Of a DNA stretch of 64,000 nucleotides, positions 47,890 to 56,007 are shown in pieces. Numbering within the stretch: position 1 is the first letter of the stretch; each line of letters starts with the position of its first letter. Where the stretch lies: positions 17,358 to 81,357 of the forward strand of contig JAJCZL010000012.1 in assembly GCA_029262415.1 (NCBI GenBank), written 5' to 3'. The position numbers were made by a program, and so were the translations under genes. The DNA comes from Deltaproteobacteria bacterium. Its GTDB lineage: Bacteria; Desulfobacterota; Binatia; UBA1149; JAJCZL01. The notes beneath the pieces are model-generated. The model did no database searches. It was not told the origin of the DNA and was given only the letters and a program-made list of their open reading frames with translations.

Positions 47890-49599
47890 TCAGATCCACA
47901 AACCCCAGCTTCCGGTGCTGAGCACGTAGGCGGCCAGTAGTGCGTTGGTGGTGGCGTGCGCGAGCACAGCATCGCTGAGTTCGCCGCGTCTGCGGGCCGC
48001 AAGCCCGTAGACGATGCCGGCCAGCGTGCCGGCCAGGAGCCGCTGGTGCATTGCGCCGAACAGTAGCGAAGAAACCACAAGTCCGATCCATGTAATCCGG
48101 CGCAGTGGCAAGCTCTGAAAGTCGACGGAGCTGAGCCGACGGCTGAGGTAGCCGCGGAACGCGAGTTCTTCGGCCACCGGAACCGTGAGCGTCGTGCCCA
48201 GGACTCGGAAGGCCAGCCAGGCGAAGGCCAGGCCGGTGGGTAGCTCGCCGAGGGGCGCGGGCAGTGCCGTGGCTTGGGCCCCGACGGGTAACGGCTCGAG
48301 TGCCAGCCAGAGCGCGAACACCGCGACGCCGCCGGCGACGGCGTGCCAGGACCAAGTCCAACGGAGTTCGCGGTAGGCCCGACGAAACACCCATAGGCAG
48401 CCGACCACGGCGCAGAACCTGAGTGGATACAACAGATCGAAGTTGCTGGTCGATACGCTACCGGCAAGCAGTGCGGTGGCCATGATAGCGAGCAATGGAA
48501 GTAAGTAGGCTGCCGTGGGGTCGTCGCGCAGCGCGACGCGAACCTTGTGTTCGCGCGTCTCGACGCATGGCTCCTTCTTGTGGAAGAAGCTCGAACGATG
48601 GCAGGCCCACGCAAGCGAAAGCGCGATCGCCGAGAACAGCAGCGAGCCGACGTAAGAGTGAAAGCCGCCGCGCGCGATGGCGGGCGATAGCGAGCTTCCG
48701 ACCACCACCAGAGCGGTTATTCTCGCGATGTTGGCGAGCCATACCGCCGCCGTTGCTACTGGGATCAGAAGCAGAGCGTGCGGGAAGCGCAGAGTGTCGC
48801 GGAACGTCCACAGGAAGACGCCGAGAAACACCCAGATCATCCCGATCCCTTGGTATCCCGAGCATTCAGGTGCGATGGTCACCCAGAAGCGTTCCGTTCC
48901 GACGACAAACCCAGCCGGCTTTATCAGCGCGTCGGCGGCGATCATCGAGAGCAATGCGTTTACGCCCGTCAGGGTGGCATCGCGGAGCGGCTCCCAAAGC
49001 GCTGCGGTAAGGGTTCCCGCGCCCCAGGCTGCCGCGCCGACGACAGCCGCCAACAAGAGCAGCTGGCCCGTGGCGCGCAGCACGATGGGAGTGATTGAAG
49101 CGGGTAGCGCAGCGGCGGCCAGGAATGCGGGAACCGCAAGGCCGGTGAGCGCCCACGCTACCACCATCGCTGCCGAGGCGGAGGCCGATCCTTCGAAGAT
49201 CGCACGAGTGAGCAGTGCGAACGCGACGAGTGCGGCAAAGTTGCCCACCAGCAACGGCCAGGTAGATCGAAACTGATGGGGAGTGCCCGATGCCCTGCGC
49301 AACTCGGTAAGCAGGCGTTGCCCGCCGATCAGGGCGGCGGCCGTTGCCGTTGCGATGACCAGCTGCGGGACAACGCCGGCGTAGGCGAGCAGACCGTTCC
49401 ACCACGGCCCCCCGACTTGGCTGATTAGGGTGGCATCGAAACGGATGCCGAGAACGATCCCCTCGAGCACAAGCAGGGAGCCGAGTAGGCAACAGCGCAC
49501 CGTAGCGGATCTGCAGTGTGCTGTGCGTTGCAAGGGCCCGCCGGGCGGCACGCGTGATAAGGGGATAGATCGCCGATCAGCGAGCGCGGCGCCGATCAC
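47890..49599 (-). CDS. xrtE: exosortase E/CPBP protease fusion (VPEID-CTERM system)
   Basis: Exosortase Cys/Arg/His: APECSGYQGIGMIW, LANIARI, GGFHSYVG; CPBP motifs EELAFRGYLSRRL, FGAMHQRLLAG, LAHATTNALLA. Confidence 0.9.
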   Translation of the reverse strand: MIGAALADRRSIPLSRVPPGGPLQRTAHCRSATVRCCLLGSLLVLEGIVLGIRFDATLISQVGGPWWNGLLAYAGVVPQLVIATATAAALIGGQRLLTELRRASGTPHQFRSTWPLLVGNFAALVAFALLTRAIFEGSASASAAMVVAWALTGLAVPAFLAAAALPASITPIVLRATGQLLLLAAVVGAAAWGAGTLTAALWEPLRDATLTGVNALLSMIAADALIKPAGFVVGTERFWVTIAPECSGYQGIGMIWVFLGVFLWTFRDTLRFPHALLLIPVATAAVWLANIARITALVVVGSSLSPAIARGGFHSYVGSLLFSAIALSLAWACHRSSFFHKKEPCVETREHKVRVALRDDPTAAYLLPLLAIMATALLAGSVSTSNFDLLYPLRFCAVVGCLWVFRRAYRELRWTWSWHAVAGGVAVFALWLALEPLPVGAQATALPAPLGELPTGLAFAWLAFRVLGTTLTVPVAEELAFRGYLSRRLSSVDFQSLPLRRITWIGLVVSSLLFGAMHQRLLAGTLAGIVYGLAARRRGELSDAVLAHATTNALLAAYVLSTGSWGLWI

Positions 49600-49849
49600 G
49601 AAGGATGGTCAAGCCGCCGACAACCAACCCGATGGCGAGTACCGCCGTGCTCGGATCGATTTCGGGAACGCTGTTGCCGCCGTCGTTGTGGCTTGTGTCC
49701 TCGTAGCCGCGGCTGTTGCTATCGCACCAAAAGAAACACCACCAGTTATCCGCATCGGCTGCGGCGGTGCTCGGCGTTGCGGTTAGCAAGAGCAGGGCGG
49801 TCGCCAGCATGATCGGGAACTGTAGAAGGGGCCGTAGTCTTTTCTTCAT
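49577..49849 (-). CDS. VPEID-CTERM sorting-domain protein, predicted substrate of the adjacent exosortase
   Basis: Signal peptide + DADNWWCFFWCDSNSRGYEDTSHNDGGNS + VPEIDPSTAVLAIGLVVGGLTILRDRRRAR. Confidence 0.9.
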   Translation of the reverse strand: MKKRLRPLLQFPIMLATALLLLTATPSTAAADADNWWCFFWCDSNSRGYEDTSHNDGGNSVPEIDPSTAVLAIGLVVGGLTILRDRRRAR

Positions 49850-50347
49850 GTTAAATCTCTGTGCCTGGCGCTCGATAGCACCAAACCTAATCGGGTTTGG
49901 ATTCTACTCTCCACCGGTAGTGTGTGGCCGCATTGAGGGATCTGTCAACCACTCCGCCGGACCCGTGACTGTGTGGCGCAGTCCCGCAAAACCCTTAGTT
50001 TACCGGAACAGTCGGCTCGGTTCCCAAGACTGCGGAGGATCGCGGCGAGAGAAAATTTACCTGTCGCACATCCAATCGCAGAGCGTCTTCCGTGTAGTTG
50101 TTTATACGCCCGATCCGCGTGTCACGTCGCGTGGCCCACCGCGCTCACGGCGGCGGAAAGGTCGTGAGTATGTCACTGACCGGTTGGTTCACATCCGCAG
50201 CGACCGCAGCGGCGTTACCCAACACGGCACAGGCATTGCGAGATGGGAATGCCAAGCTTGCAGAAGCTCGCTGCATGACGATCCGAATCTCACAAGAACG
50301 TTTGCGCTGATTTCGATTCATGTACCAACACCCGCTGTTTCCAAGCA

Positions 50348-50986
50348 TCACTTCCGACAGAGCCCATCGATCACCAGATAGGTGTCCGCTTTAAGGTAAT
50401 GCGTTTCAGTAACGTGCAACTGTGGCGATTGCTCTATGTGTGACAAGGTGTCGCGGTCAAAACGTGCGCCGTAGACCATCTGCACAAACGGCGCGAAGAA
50501 TCGCTGTCGTCGTCGCAGTGCGGGATCCTTTGAATAGACCATTTCGAGAAGGCGAAATCGCCCACCCGGTTTCAGTACCCGTGCAAACTGCTCTATTGCC
50601 GCGGGCTGCAGATGATCCGGCATGACGCAGCACAGAAAGGTCGAGACCAACCAGTCGAAGTGACTCGTAGGAACAGATGCCATTACCGTAGCGTCTTCGT
50701 GAACGGGATGAAACGTGCAGACCGCCGATCTGCTCCGTCGCGTGGCTCTTTTCAGCATACCCTTGCTCAGGTCAATGCCGGTGACTTCTGCATCAGGATG
50801 GTAATGGGGGAGATTGCGTCCCGTGCCCACACCGACTTCGATTACCGCCCCTCTTACATCGCTCAGTAATCGCGGTCGCCACTCTCTGTATTGTCTCTCC
50901 CACGGATAGTCGAGAACGTCGTACAGTCTGGAAGTGATCCTGTATTTTGCCTCGAGGCTGCGGTTCTCCTCGTTAACTATCGACAT
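50348..50986 (-). CDS. class I SAM-dependent methyltransferase
   Basis: VIEVGVGTGRNLPHYHPDAEVTGIDLSKGML...RVLKPGGRFRLLEMV. Confidence 0.9.
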   Translation of the reverse strand: MSIVNEENRSLEAKYRITSRLYDVLDYPWERQYREWRPRLLSDVRGAVIEVGVGTGRNLPHYHPDAEVTGIDLSKGMLKRATRRSRSAVCTFHPVHEDATVMASVPTSHFDWLVSTFLCCVMPDHLQPAAIEQFARVLKPGGRFRLLEMVYSKDPALRRRQRFFAPFVQMVYGARFDRDTLSHIEQSPQLHVTETHYLKADTYLVIDGLCRK

Positions 50987-51003
50987 AGATCGTGACTCTT
51001 TTC

Positions 51004-51136
51004 CTACAAGGCGTCGATGGGGTTTTGCGCGCCACGACTGCCGCGCTTGAGCACGTGTGTGTAGACCATCGTTGTTTGTACATCCTTAGTGGCCGAGGAG
51101 TTCCTGAACCGTGCGGATATCGTATCCCGCCTCCTG
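51004..51136 (-). pseudogene. integron-integrase-like tyrosine recombinase C-terminal remnant with frameshift
   Basis: QEAGYDIRTVQELLGH + (1-nt insertion) + KDVQTTMVYTHVLKRGSRGAQNPIDAL*. Confidence 0.75.
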
Positions 51137-51203
51137 TCCTTCCTCAAAACCTCATCCACTGACAATTGAGCCGCGAGTCCGTCGTAGCGATGGTGCAGTA
51201 GGG

Positions 51204-51272
51204 CTTCGCCGATCGCTTCTCGAGTTGGTTGCTCTCGATCTCAAGGTTCCCGGCCACACGACGCTGTCTACA
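51204..51272 (+). pseudogene. IS5-group transposase internal remnant
   Basis: LRRSLLELVALDLKVPGHTTLST resembles IS5-type LxSLLxLxGLDLPVPDHTTLSRR. Confidence 0.6.
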
Positions 51273-51405
51273 TGGTGCGTCGCTCCGATTCGCTGCTACG
51301 TGAAGTTCAGCGGATAGCGTCGCTGGCGACGGGCTTTGTTTACCTGGCGCACTCGGCTAGGTTCGCCGCATCAAACACCGGACAACACGCACTGGGGAGG
51401 GTTTC

Positions 51406-52716
51406 ATGCGGAAATCCATCGCCGCCGCCTGCGCCGCGGCTCTGTTCATCACCGCTCATGCCGACGCCCACGATGACGTCACCCATCGCTTCGACTCCGT
51501 AGACCAGGGCACTGCCTACGTGACCAGGCTACGTAGTTCCGGCGCCAGTGCCGGTTCGCTGGAACTCGACGTCGAGATCTTCGGCCGCGGGATGCGCCTG
51601 CTTATCGAGCCGGTCAACGTATACGCCCCCGGTGCTCGCGTCGTGCGGGTCGGGGAGGATGGAGAGAGCGCCGACCCGGTTCGCGCCGCTACCTACCGTG
51701 GCAGCGTCGCGAATGAGACCGGATCGCTGGTCGCTGTAAGTTTCGACGGCACGCACTTGGAGGGCTTGGTGCTCAGCGGGAGCGATGTGTTCTTCTTGTC
51801 GCCGGTCGGCTCAGGAACTCATAGCGCATTGCGTGCCGATGCTGGCGCGCTCGGGTTCTCGTCGGCACCGAGGAGCGCTCGGGCGACGGGGCCGAGCCGT
51901 TTGCTTGAGGTAGCCGCCGTCGGTGACTTCGAGTTCTTCCAACTACACGGGGTCGGCTCGAACGCCGAGATCGCAACGGTAATGAATCAGGTTGATGCTG
52001 TCTACATTGATCAGTTAGACACGACGGTCAGCGTGATCGCGTCAATGGTCTTCGACACCGCCGCCGATCCGTTCTCAGTTTTCAACACAGGCAACCTCTT
52101 CAACGACTTTCGCAGTACGGCCACAGAATTCGGCGACTGGCGTGCCACGCAGGGCGGTGACATCGCAGGATCGGACATCGCCCACCTGTTCTCTGATAAG
52201 TTCGGCATCAATGCGGGGTTCGCGTTCATCAACACACTTTGCAGTACCTCGCGCGGCGTGGGCGTCTCGACCACCAACTTCCAAAGCCTGCACGCATTGA
52301 TAATCAATCACGAGATCGGCCACAACTTCGGTGCTCCACACGACGGCGAAGCGGGCACGTGTTCGGCGACGCCTCAAAACCAGTTCATCATGTCGCCGGC
52401 CGCCACCGGTCTGACGTTCTCACCGTGCAGTCTCGGCATCATGACCCCAGCCCGTGACCAGGCTCCGTGTATCGGTGCCTTCGTACCGACCACCACCACG
52501 ACGCTGCCGCCCCAGGTCTGCGGCGATGCCACCGGCGATGGGTCCCTCGCAGCAACAGACGCCCTGCTGACCCTACAAACCGGCGTCGGAGCCGGGAGCT
52601 GTGAGCTCTGTGTCTGCGACGTCAACCTCTCGGGTGGTGTCAACGCGACCGACGCGTTGCTCGTACTACAAGGTAGTGTGGGCCAGCAGGTGGGTTTGAT
52701 GTGCATCCAGTGCTGA
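51406..52716 (+). CDS. secreted M12 (reprolysin/adamalysin-like) zinc metallopeptidase with C-terminal dockerin-like repeats
   Basis: Signal peptide; HEIGHNFGAPHD zinc motif; FIMSP Met-turn; TTTTTLPP linker; two Ca-loop repeats (DATGDGSLAATDALLTLQ, CDVNLSGGVNATDALLVLQ). Confidence 0.85.
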   Translation: MRKSIAAACAAALFITAHADAHDDVTHRFDSVDQGTAYVTRLRSSGASAGSLELDVEIFGRGMRLLIEPVNVYAPGARVVRVGEDGESADPVRAATYRGSVANETGSLVAVSFDGTHLEGLVLSGSDVFFLSPVGSGTHSALRADAGALGFSSAPRSARATGPSRLLEVAAVGDFEFFQLHGVGSNAEIATVMNQVDAVYIDQLDTTVSVIASMVFDTAADPFSVFNTGNLFNDFRSTATEFGDWRATQGGDIAGSDIAHLFSDKFGINAGFAFINTLCSTSRGVGVSTTNFQSLHALIINHEIGHNFGAPHDGEAGTCSATPQNQFIMSPAATGLTFSPCSLGIMTPARDQAPCIGAFVPTTTTTLPPQVCGDATGDGSLAATDALLTLQTGVGAGSCELCVCDVNLSGGVNATDALLVLQGSVGQQVGLMCIQC

Positions 52717-53005
52717 CCCGTATCGGCGGCGCAAATACCACCGACACCGCGTCATCGGCGAGCAACTCTCATCCCGGGCGCGGCACGTCCGTAGCACCCC
52801 CAAAGCTCGTGCAACCTCCGTCAACTCGGGGCCGGTCGGAGTCGGCTTATTTGCAGGCACGACACAACATAACCCGATCCAGTTTCGAGGAGGCTGAACG
52901 GGCGCCGAGACTTTACTCAGTTCTGCGGTAGGTCAAGGGTTGAGCGGCGGACGAGGTGTTGACGAGGCACAGCGGTCGGTCTCAACCTATCAGTGAGGTC
53001 CGTTT

Positions 53006-53560
53006 ATGACACTGCGTCAGTCCCTTCAAAAAGCGATACGTCCGAGCACGACCCAGAGCACTGTTGCCCTGTGGGCGAAGTCACTGCTCAACGCAACGGT
53101 CTTTTTCACGATCTTCATGGTCGCGTTGCCTTGGCTTGCCGACCGGATCGCACCGGCGGCGATCCCCTTGCCGATGGTCGTGCGCACCTGGCTGGCCGGA
53201 GTGTTCGCGGTCGTCGGAGTGACCGTTTGGCTCGCGTGTCTTGACGTGTTCAGCCGCAAGGGCCGTGGCACCCCACTGCCGGCAGACGCTCCCAGGCTGC
53301 TGGTTACGAGCGGGCCGTTCGCGTTGATAAGAAACCCTATTATCGCCGCCGAAGTCTTGATCATCTGGGCGGTGGCGCTGTACACGGCTGGCCTAGGCAT
53401 TGTCGTGTACGCACTTTTGGTGACTGTGGCCGCCCATCTAGTCGTCGTGCACGTCGAAGAGCCCGAGTTGCGTCGACGTTTCGGCGCGAGCTACGAAGAG
53501 TATTGCCGGGCGGTGCCGAGGTGGCTGCCGAGGCTTGTCGGCAGGCGAACCGGTAGCTGA
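53006..53560 (+). CDS. isoprenylcysteine carboxyl methyltransferase/PEMT-family membrane methyltransferase
   Basis: LLVTSGPFALIRNPIIAAEVLIIWAVAL...HVEEPELRRRFGASYEEYCRAVPRWLP. Confidence 0.85.
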   Translation: MTLRQSLQKAIRPSTTQSTVALWAKSLLNATVFFTIFMVALPWLADRIAPAAIPLPMVVRTWLAGVFAVVGVTVWLACLDVFSRKGRGTPLPADAPRLLVTSGPFALIRNPIIAAEVLIIWAVALYTAGLGIVVYALLVTVAAHLVVVHVEEPELRRRFGASYEEYCRAVPRWLPRLVGRRTGS

Positions 53561-53614
53561 ACGGGCGGGCCGGCGCGCCGGGCCTTCTTTGGGGCCGGAG
53601 TTACGGGTTTTTTA

Positions 53615-54658
53615 ATGAAGTACACCGATGATTTGAACAGGTTCCTCGCGGAGTACGAGCGCTACAAAACAGACGCGCTTGAACCCACCCATGCCGACCT
53701 CAAGAAACTCTTGAGCGAATGGGAAACTGCGGGATTCTGGGCGAAGTACACAACCGGCAGCGGCGTAGCGACACCGTCGCCGGTTCGAATGATTCTGACT
53801 CGAATTAAGGCTCCTGAGAAAGTAGTCGACAAGATATTTCGCAAGCCTGATTTGTTCCCCGACGGCCTCTCGGCTCGAAGCCTTCAGCGCATGCACGATG
53901 CGATCGGGGTGAGGATTGTCGTCTACTTCACATCGCAACTGCCGCTCATAGACAGAGCGTTACGTGACTCGAGTTTTCTGCAAATTTCCGACGAGCGTAG
54001 GCCCGAAGCCTACTTGAGCACGGAAACGCTGGTGCGGGTCGGACTCGGGCACCTCGAACAGAAACACAAGGAAAGCGGCTACTCCTCCATTCACTATGCG
54101 TTGCGTCTCACGGAGCCCTCTGCCGACGGAGGCCGCGGAGTGCATTTCGAATTGCAGGTAAAAACCTCGGCGCAGGAACTTTGGAGCGAGCTGGAGCATG
54201 TCCTTTGCTACAAGCCGCAAACCCGAACAAGCTTCTCCGCGAAGCGCCGATTGCAAATTATGAGCAAGCAAGTCGGCGTCATCGACGAGCACTTCGACTT
54301 GCTGTACGAGGAGCTGATCCATAGTCAGGAAATCGCGACCTACCAGGACCTAGATACTCTGACTTTTGAAAACCTACCGAAGGTGATGATCGAGATAGGA
54401 ATCCAATGCGCGCTGACCGAACTCAACCCCATCCTGAGGATACTGTTCAGCAGAGGCGTAACGACGATAGGCGACTTGCTGAAGATCGCGACCCCGCAAC
54501 GACTGGCGACCATTCGCAATACCTATGTAGCTACGATCGGGCATGCTCCGGACAATCTGGAGCTTGTTGCCGCGCTCGCTATCCTCAAAGGGGCACAAAC
54601 GAAAGCTATCGAAATCGAGCGGATCAAAGCTCAAATCGACTATCGTCGCTCGCGCTGA
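53615..54658 (+). CDS. RelA/SpoT-domain alarmone synthetase-like protein
   Basis: TRIKAPEKVVDKIF...RMHDAIGVRIVVYF...KESGYSSIHYALRL...FELQVKTSAQELWSELEHVLCYK. Confidence 0.85.
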   Translation: MKYTDDLNRFLAEYERYKTDALEPTHADLKKLLSEWETAGFWAKYTTGSGVATPSPVRMILTRIKAPEKVVDKIFRKPDLFPDGLSARSLQRMHDAIGVRIVVYFTSQLPLIDRALRDSSFLQISDERRPEAYLSTETLVRVGLGHLEQKHKESGYSSIHYALRLTEPSADGGRGVHFELQVKTSAQELWSELEHVLCYKPQTRTSFSAKRRLQIMSKQVGVIDEHFDLLYEELIHSQEIATYQDLDTLTFENLPKVMIEIGIQCALTELNPILRILFSRGVTTIGDLLKIATPQRLATIRNTYVATIGHAPDNLELVAALAILKGAQTKAIEIERIKAQIDYRRSR

Positions 54659-54874
54659 CGGGAGACGGCGAGCGGGTGTCTCGTTCTATTCGTGAACCGT
54701 GGCCTGTACGCTGCCGGGCACGATGATCGATCCATACAGCAACGCCACCCAGACCCGCTGGGACCGCGGCGATTCCAAGGTGCAACTCAACGTCCCGGAC
54801 AACACTCGGCCGATGGGGTTTTGCGTGAGATCTGGACGCTCTACCCCGGAGCCTGAAAGCCCTCGGGCGCAGCC

Positions 54875-55972
54875 TCATGGCAGCGCCAGGCGTTCGTCGA
54901 ACCAAGCCAGAAGCGCGTCGTTCTCGTCGCGCGCGTAGGTATGCGAGAGGTCTTGGATCTCGCGATAGGTGATGTCGGCGCCGGCCTTTTGCAGCGCCTC
55001 GTGCGCCATGCGCGCGGTTTGTACCGGGAACATCCAGTCTTGTGCTCCGTGTACGAGATAGATGCGCTTCGCTTTGGCACGCTCGAGGTTGCCGTTGTCT
55101 GAGTTCGCGGGATGCATGACGCCTGAGAACGGCGCGATAGCGGCGTACGGCGCGCCTTCTTGCAGTCCGTGCATCAAAGCGTAGGTGGCACCGTCGGAGA
55201 GCCCGGTTAAGAGAATGGCTTTTTCATCGACCTGCCAATGCTCGCGAACGTATTCGAGTGCGGCATAGATCGCCGGGGTATCGACGTCGGGACCCATCAG
55301 CGCCCAGGTTGAATCGACAGAGGTCGGAGCGAGCAGCAAAAATTGCCTGCCGCGCGCCTCGCGAAGCCACTGCCAAATGTATTCACGGCCGTGCCCCATG
55401 CCGCCGTGCAAGGCGACGACCAGCGGCCGGGCTTCTTTACCGTCGTAGCTTTCGGGCACGTAGAGGCTGAAGCCACCGCGGGCACGCGGCTCGTCGTCGC
55501 TCGAGGTGTGGAACAGGCCGGTCTGAACTCCTTGGCTCGGCTCGGGGTCGAGTGCGGCTAAATCGTTTTCGAAGGCAGCCTCTACGAAGAAGCGGCTTAT
55601 CGGCGGCAACTGGTGAACGCTGTACAGAGTCTCGAGTGCATCGGCGGTGCGGCGAATGCTGCTGATCAGTTTTGCGATCGCCTGGTCGGGCGGCGAGGGT
55701 TCAACGAACTGAGACAGCGCCTTGGCGGCCAACTCAGCCGCTTGGCCGATACGCACATGCAGCGACTCAAGCTCGTCGGGTGGGATGACTTTGGAGAACG
55801 CCTCGCGTGCGGCGAGCAGCCGCTCGGCGACCGGTCGCACGGTATTTCTCAACTCTTCGATCGCAGGCGGATGCAGGCGCCGTTGCACCTGTTCCATTGC
55901 ACCGAGCCCGGTCAGCATCGCGCTGCCGATCTTGGAGAGGTGCTCAGAGTACTCGTCTACCTTGGGGTCCAC
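54875..55972 (-). CDS. alpha/beta hydrolase (esterase/phospholipase-like) with helical N-terminal region
   Basis: PLVVALHGGMGHGREYIW; LLTGLSDGATYALMHGL; LVHGAQDWMFPV. Confidence 0.8.
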   Translation of the reverse strand: MDPKVDEYSEHLSKIGSAMLTGLGAMEQVQRRLHPPAIEELRNTVRPVAERLLAAREAFSKVIPPDELESLHVRIGQAAELAAKALSQFVEPSPPDQAIAKLISSIRRTADALETLYSVHQLPPISRFFVEAAFENDLAALDPEPSQGVQTGLFHTSSDDEPRARGGFSLYVPESYDGKEARPLVVALHGGMGHGREYIWQWLREARGRQFLLLAPTSVDSTWALMGPDVDTPAIYAALEYVREHWQVDEKAILLTGLSDGATYALMHGLQEGAPYAAIAPFSGVMHPANSDNGNLERAKAKRIYLVHGAQDWMFPVQTARMAHEALQKAGADITYREIQDLSHTYARDENDALLAWFDERLALP

Positions 55973-56007
55973 TGCGTGGTTCCTTTCGCGCGCTCGCGCT
56001 CGTTTGT

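Noticed and set aside
47667-48614. 315-aa minus-strand ORF overlapping exosortase
   Set aside because: Out-of-frame overlap with well-supported xrtE; Ser/Arg/Pro-rich composition
50098-50310. Small ORF LTGWFTSAATAAALPNTAQALRDGNAKL... between VPEID gene and methyltransferase
   Set aside because: No RBS or family signature recognised; could be remnant or noncoding, insufficient support
54805-54825. CGATGGGGTTTTGCG shared with the integrase remnant end (about 51015-51030), suggesting a second integron scrap
   Set aside because: A single shared 15-mer is within chance expectation for a 64-kb GC-biased window, and the surrounding translation does not match an integrase
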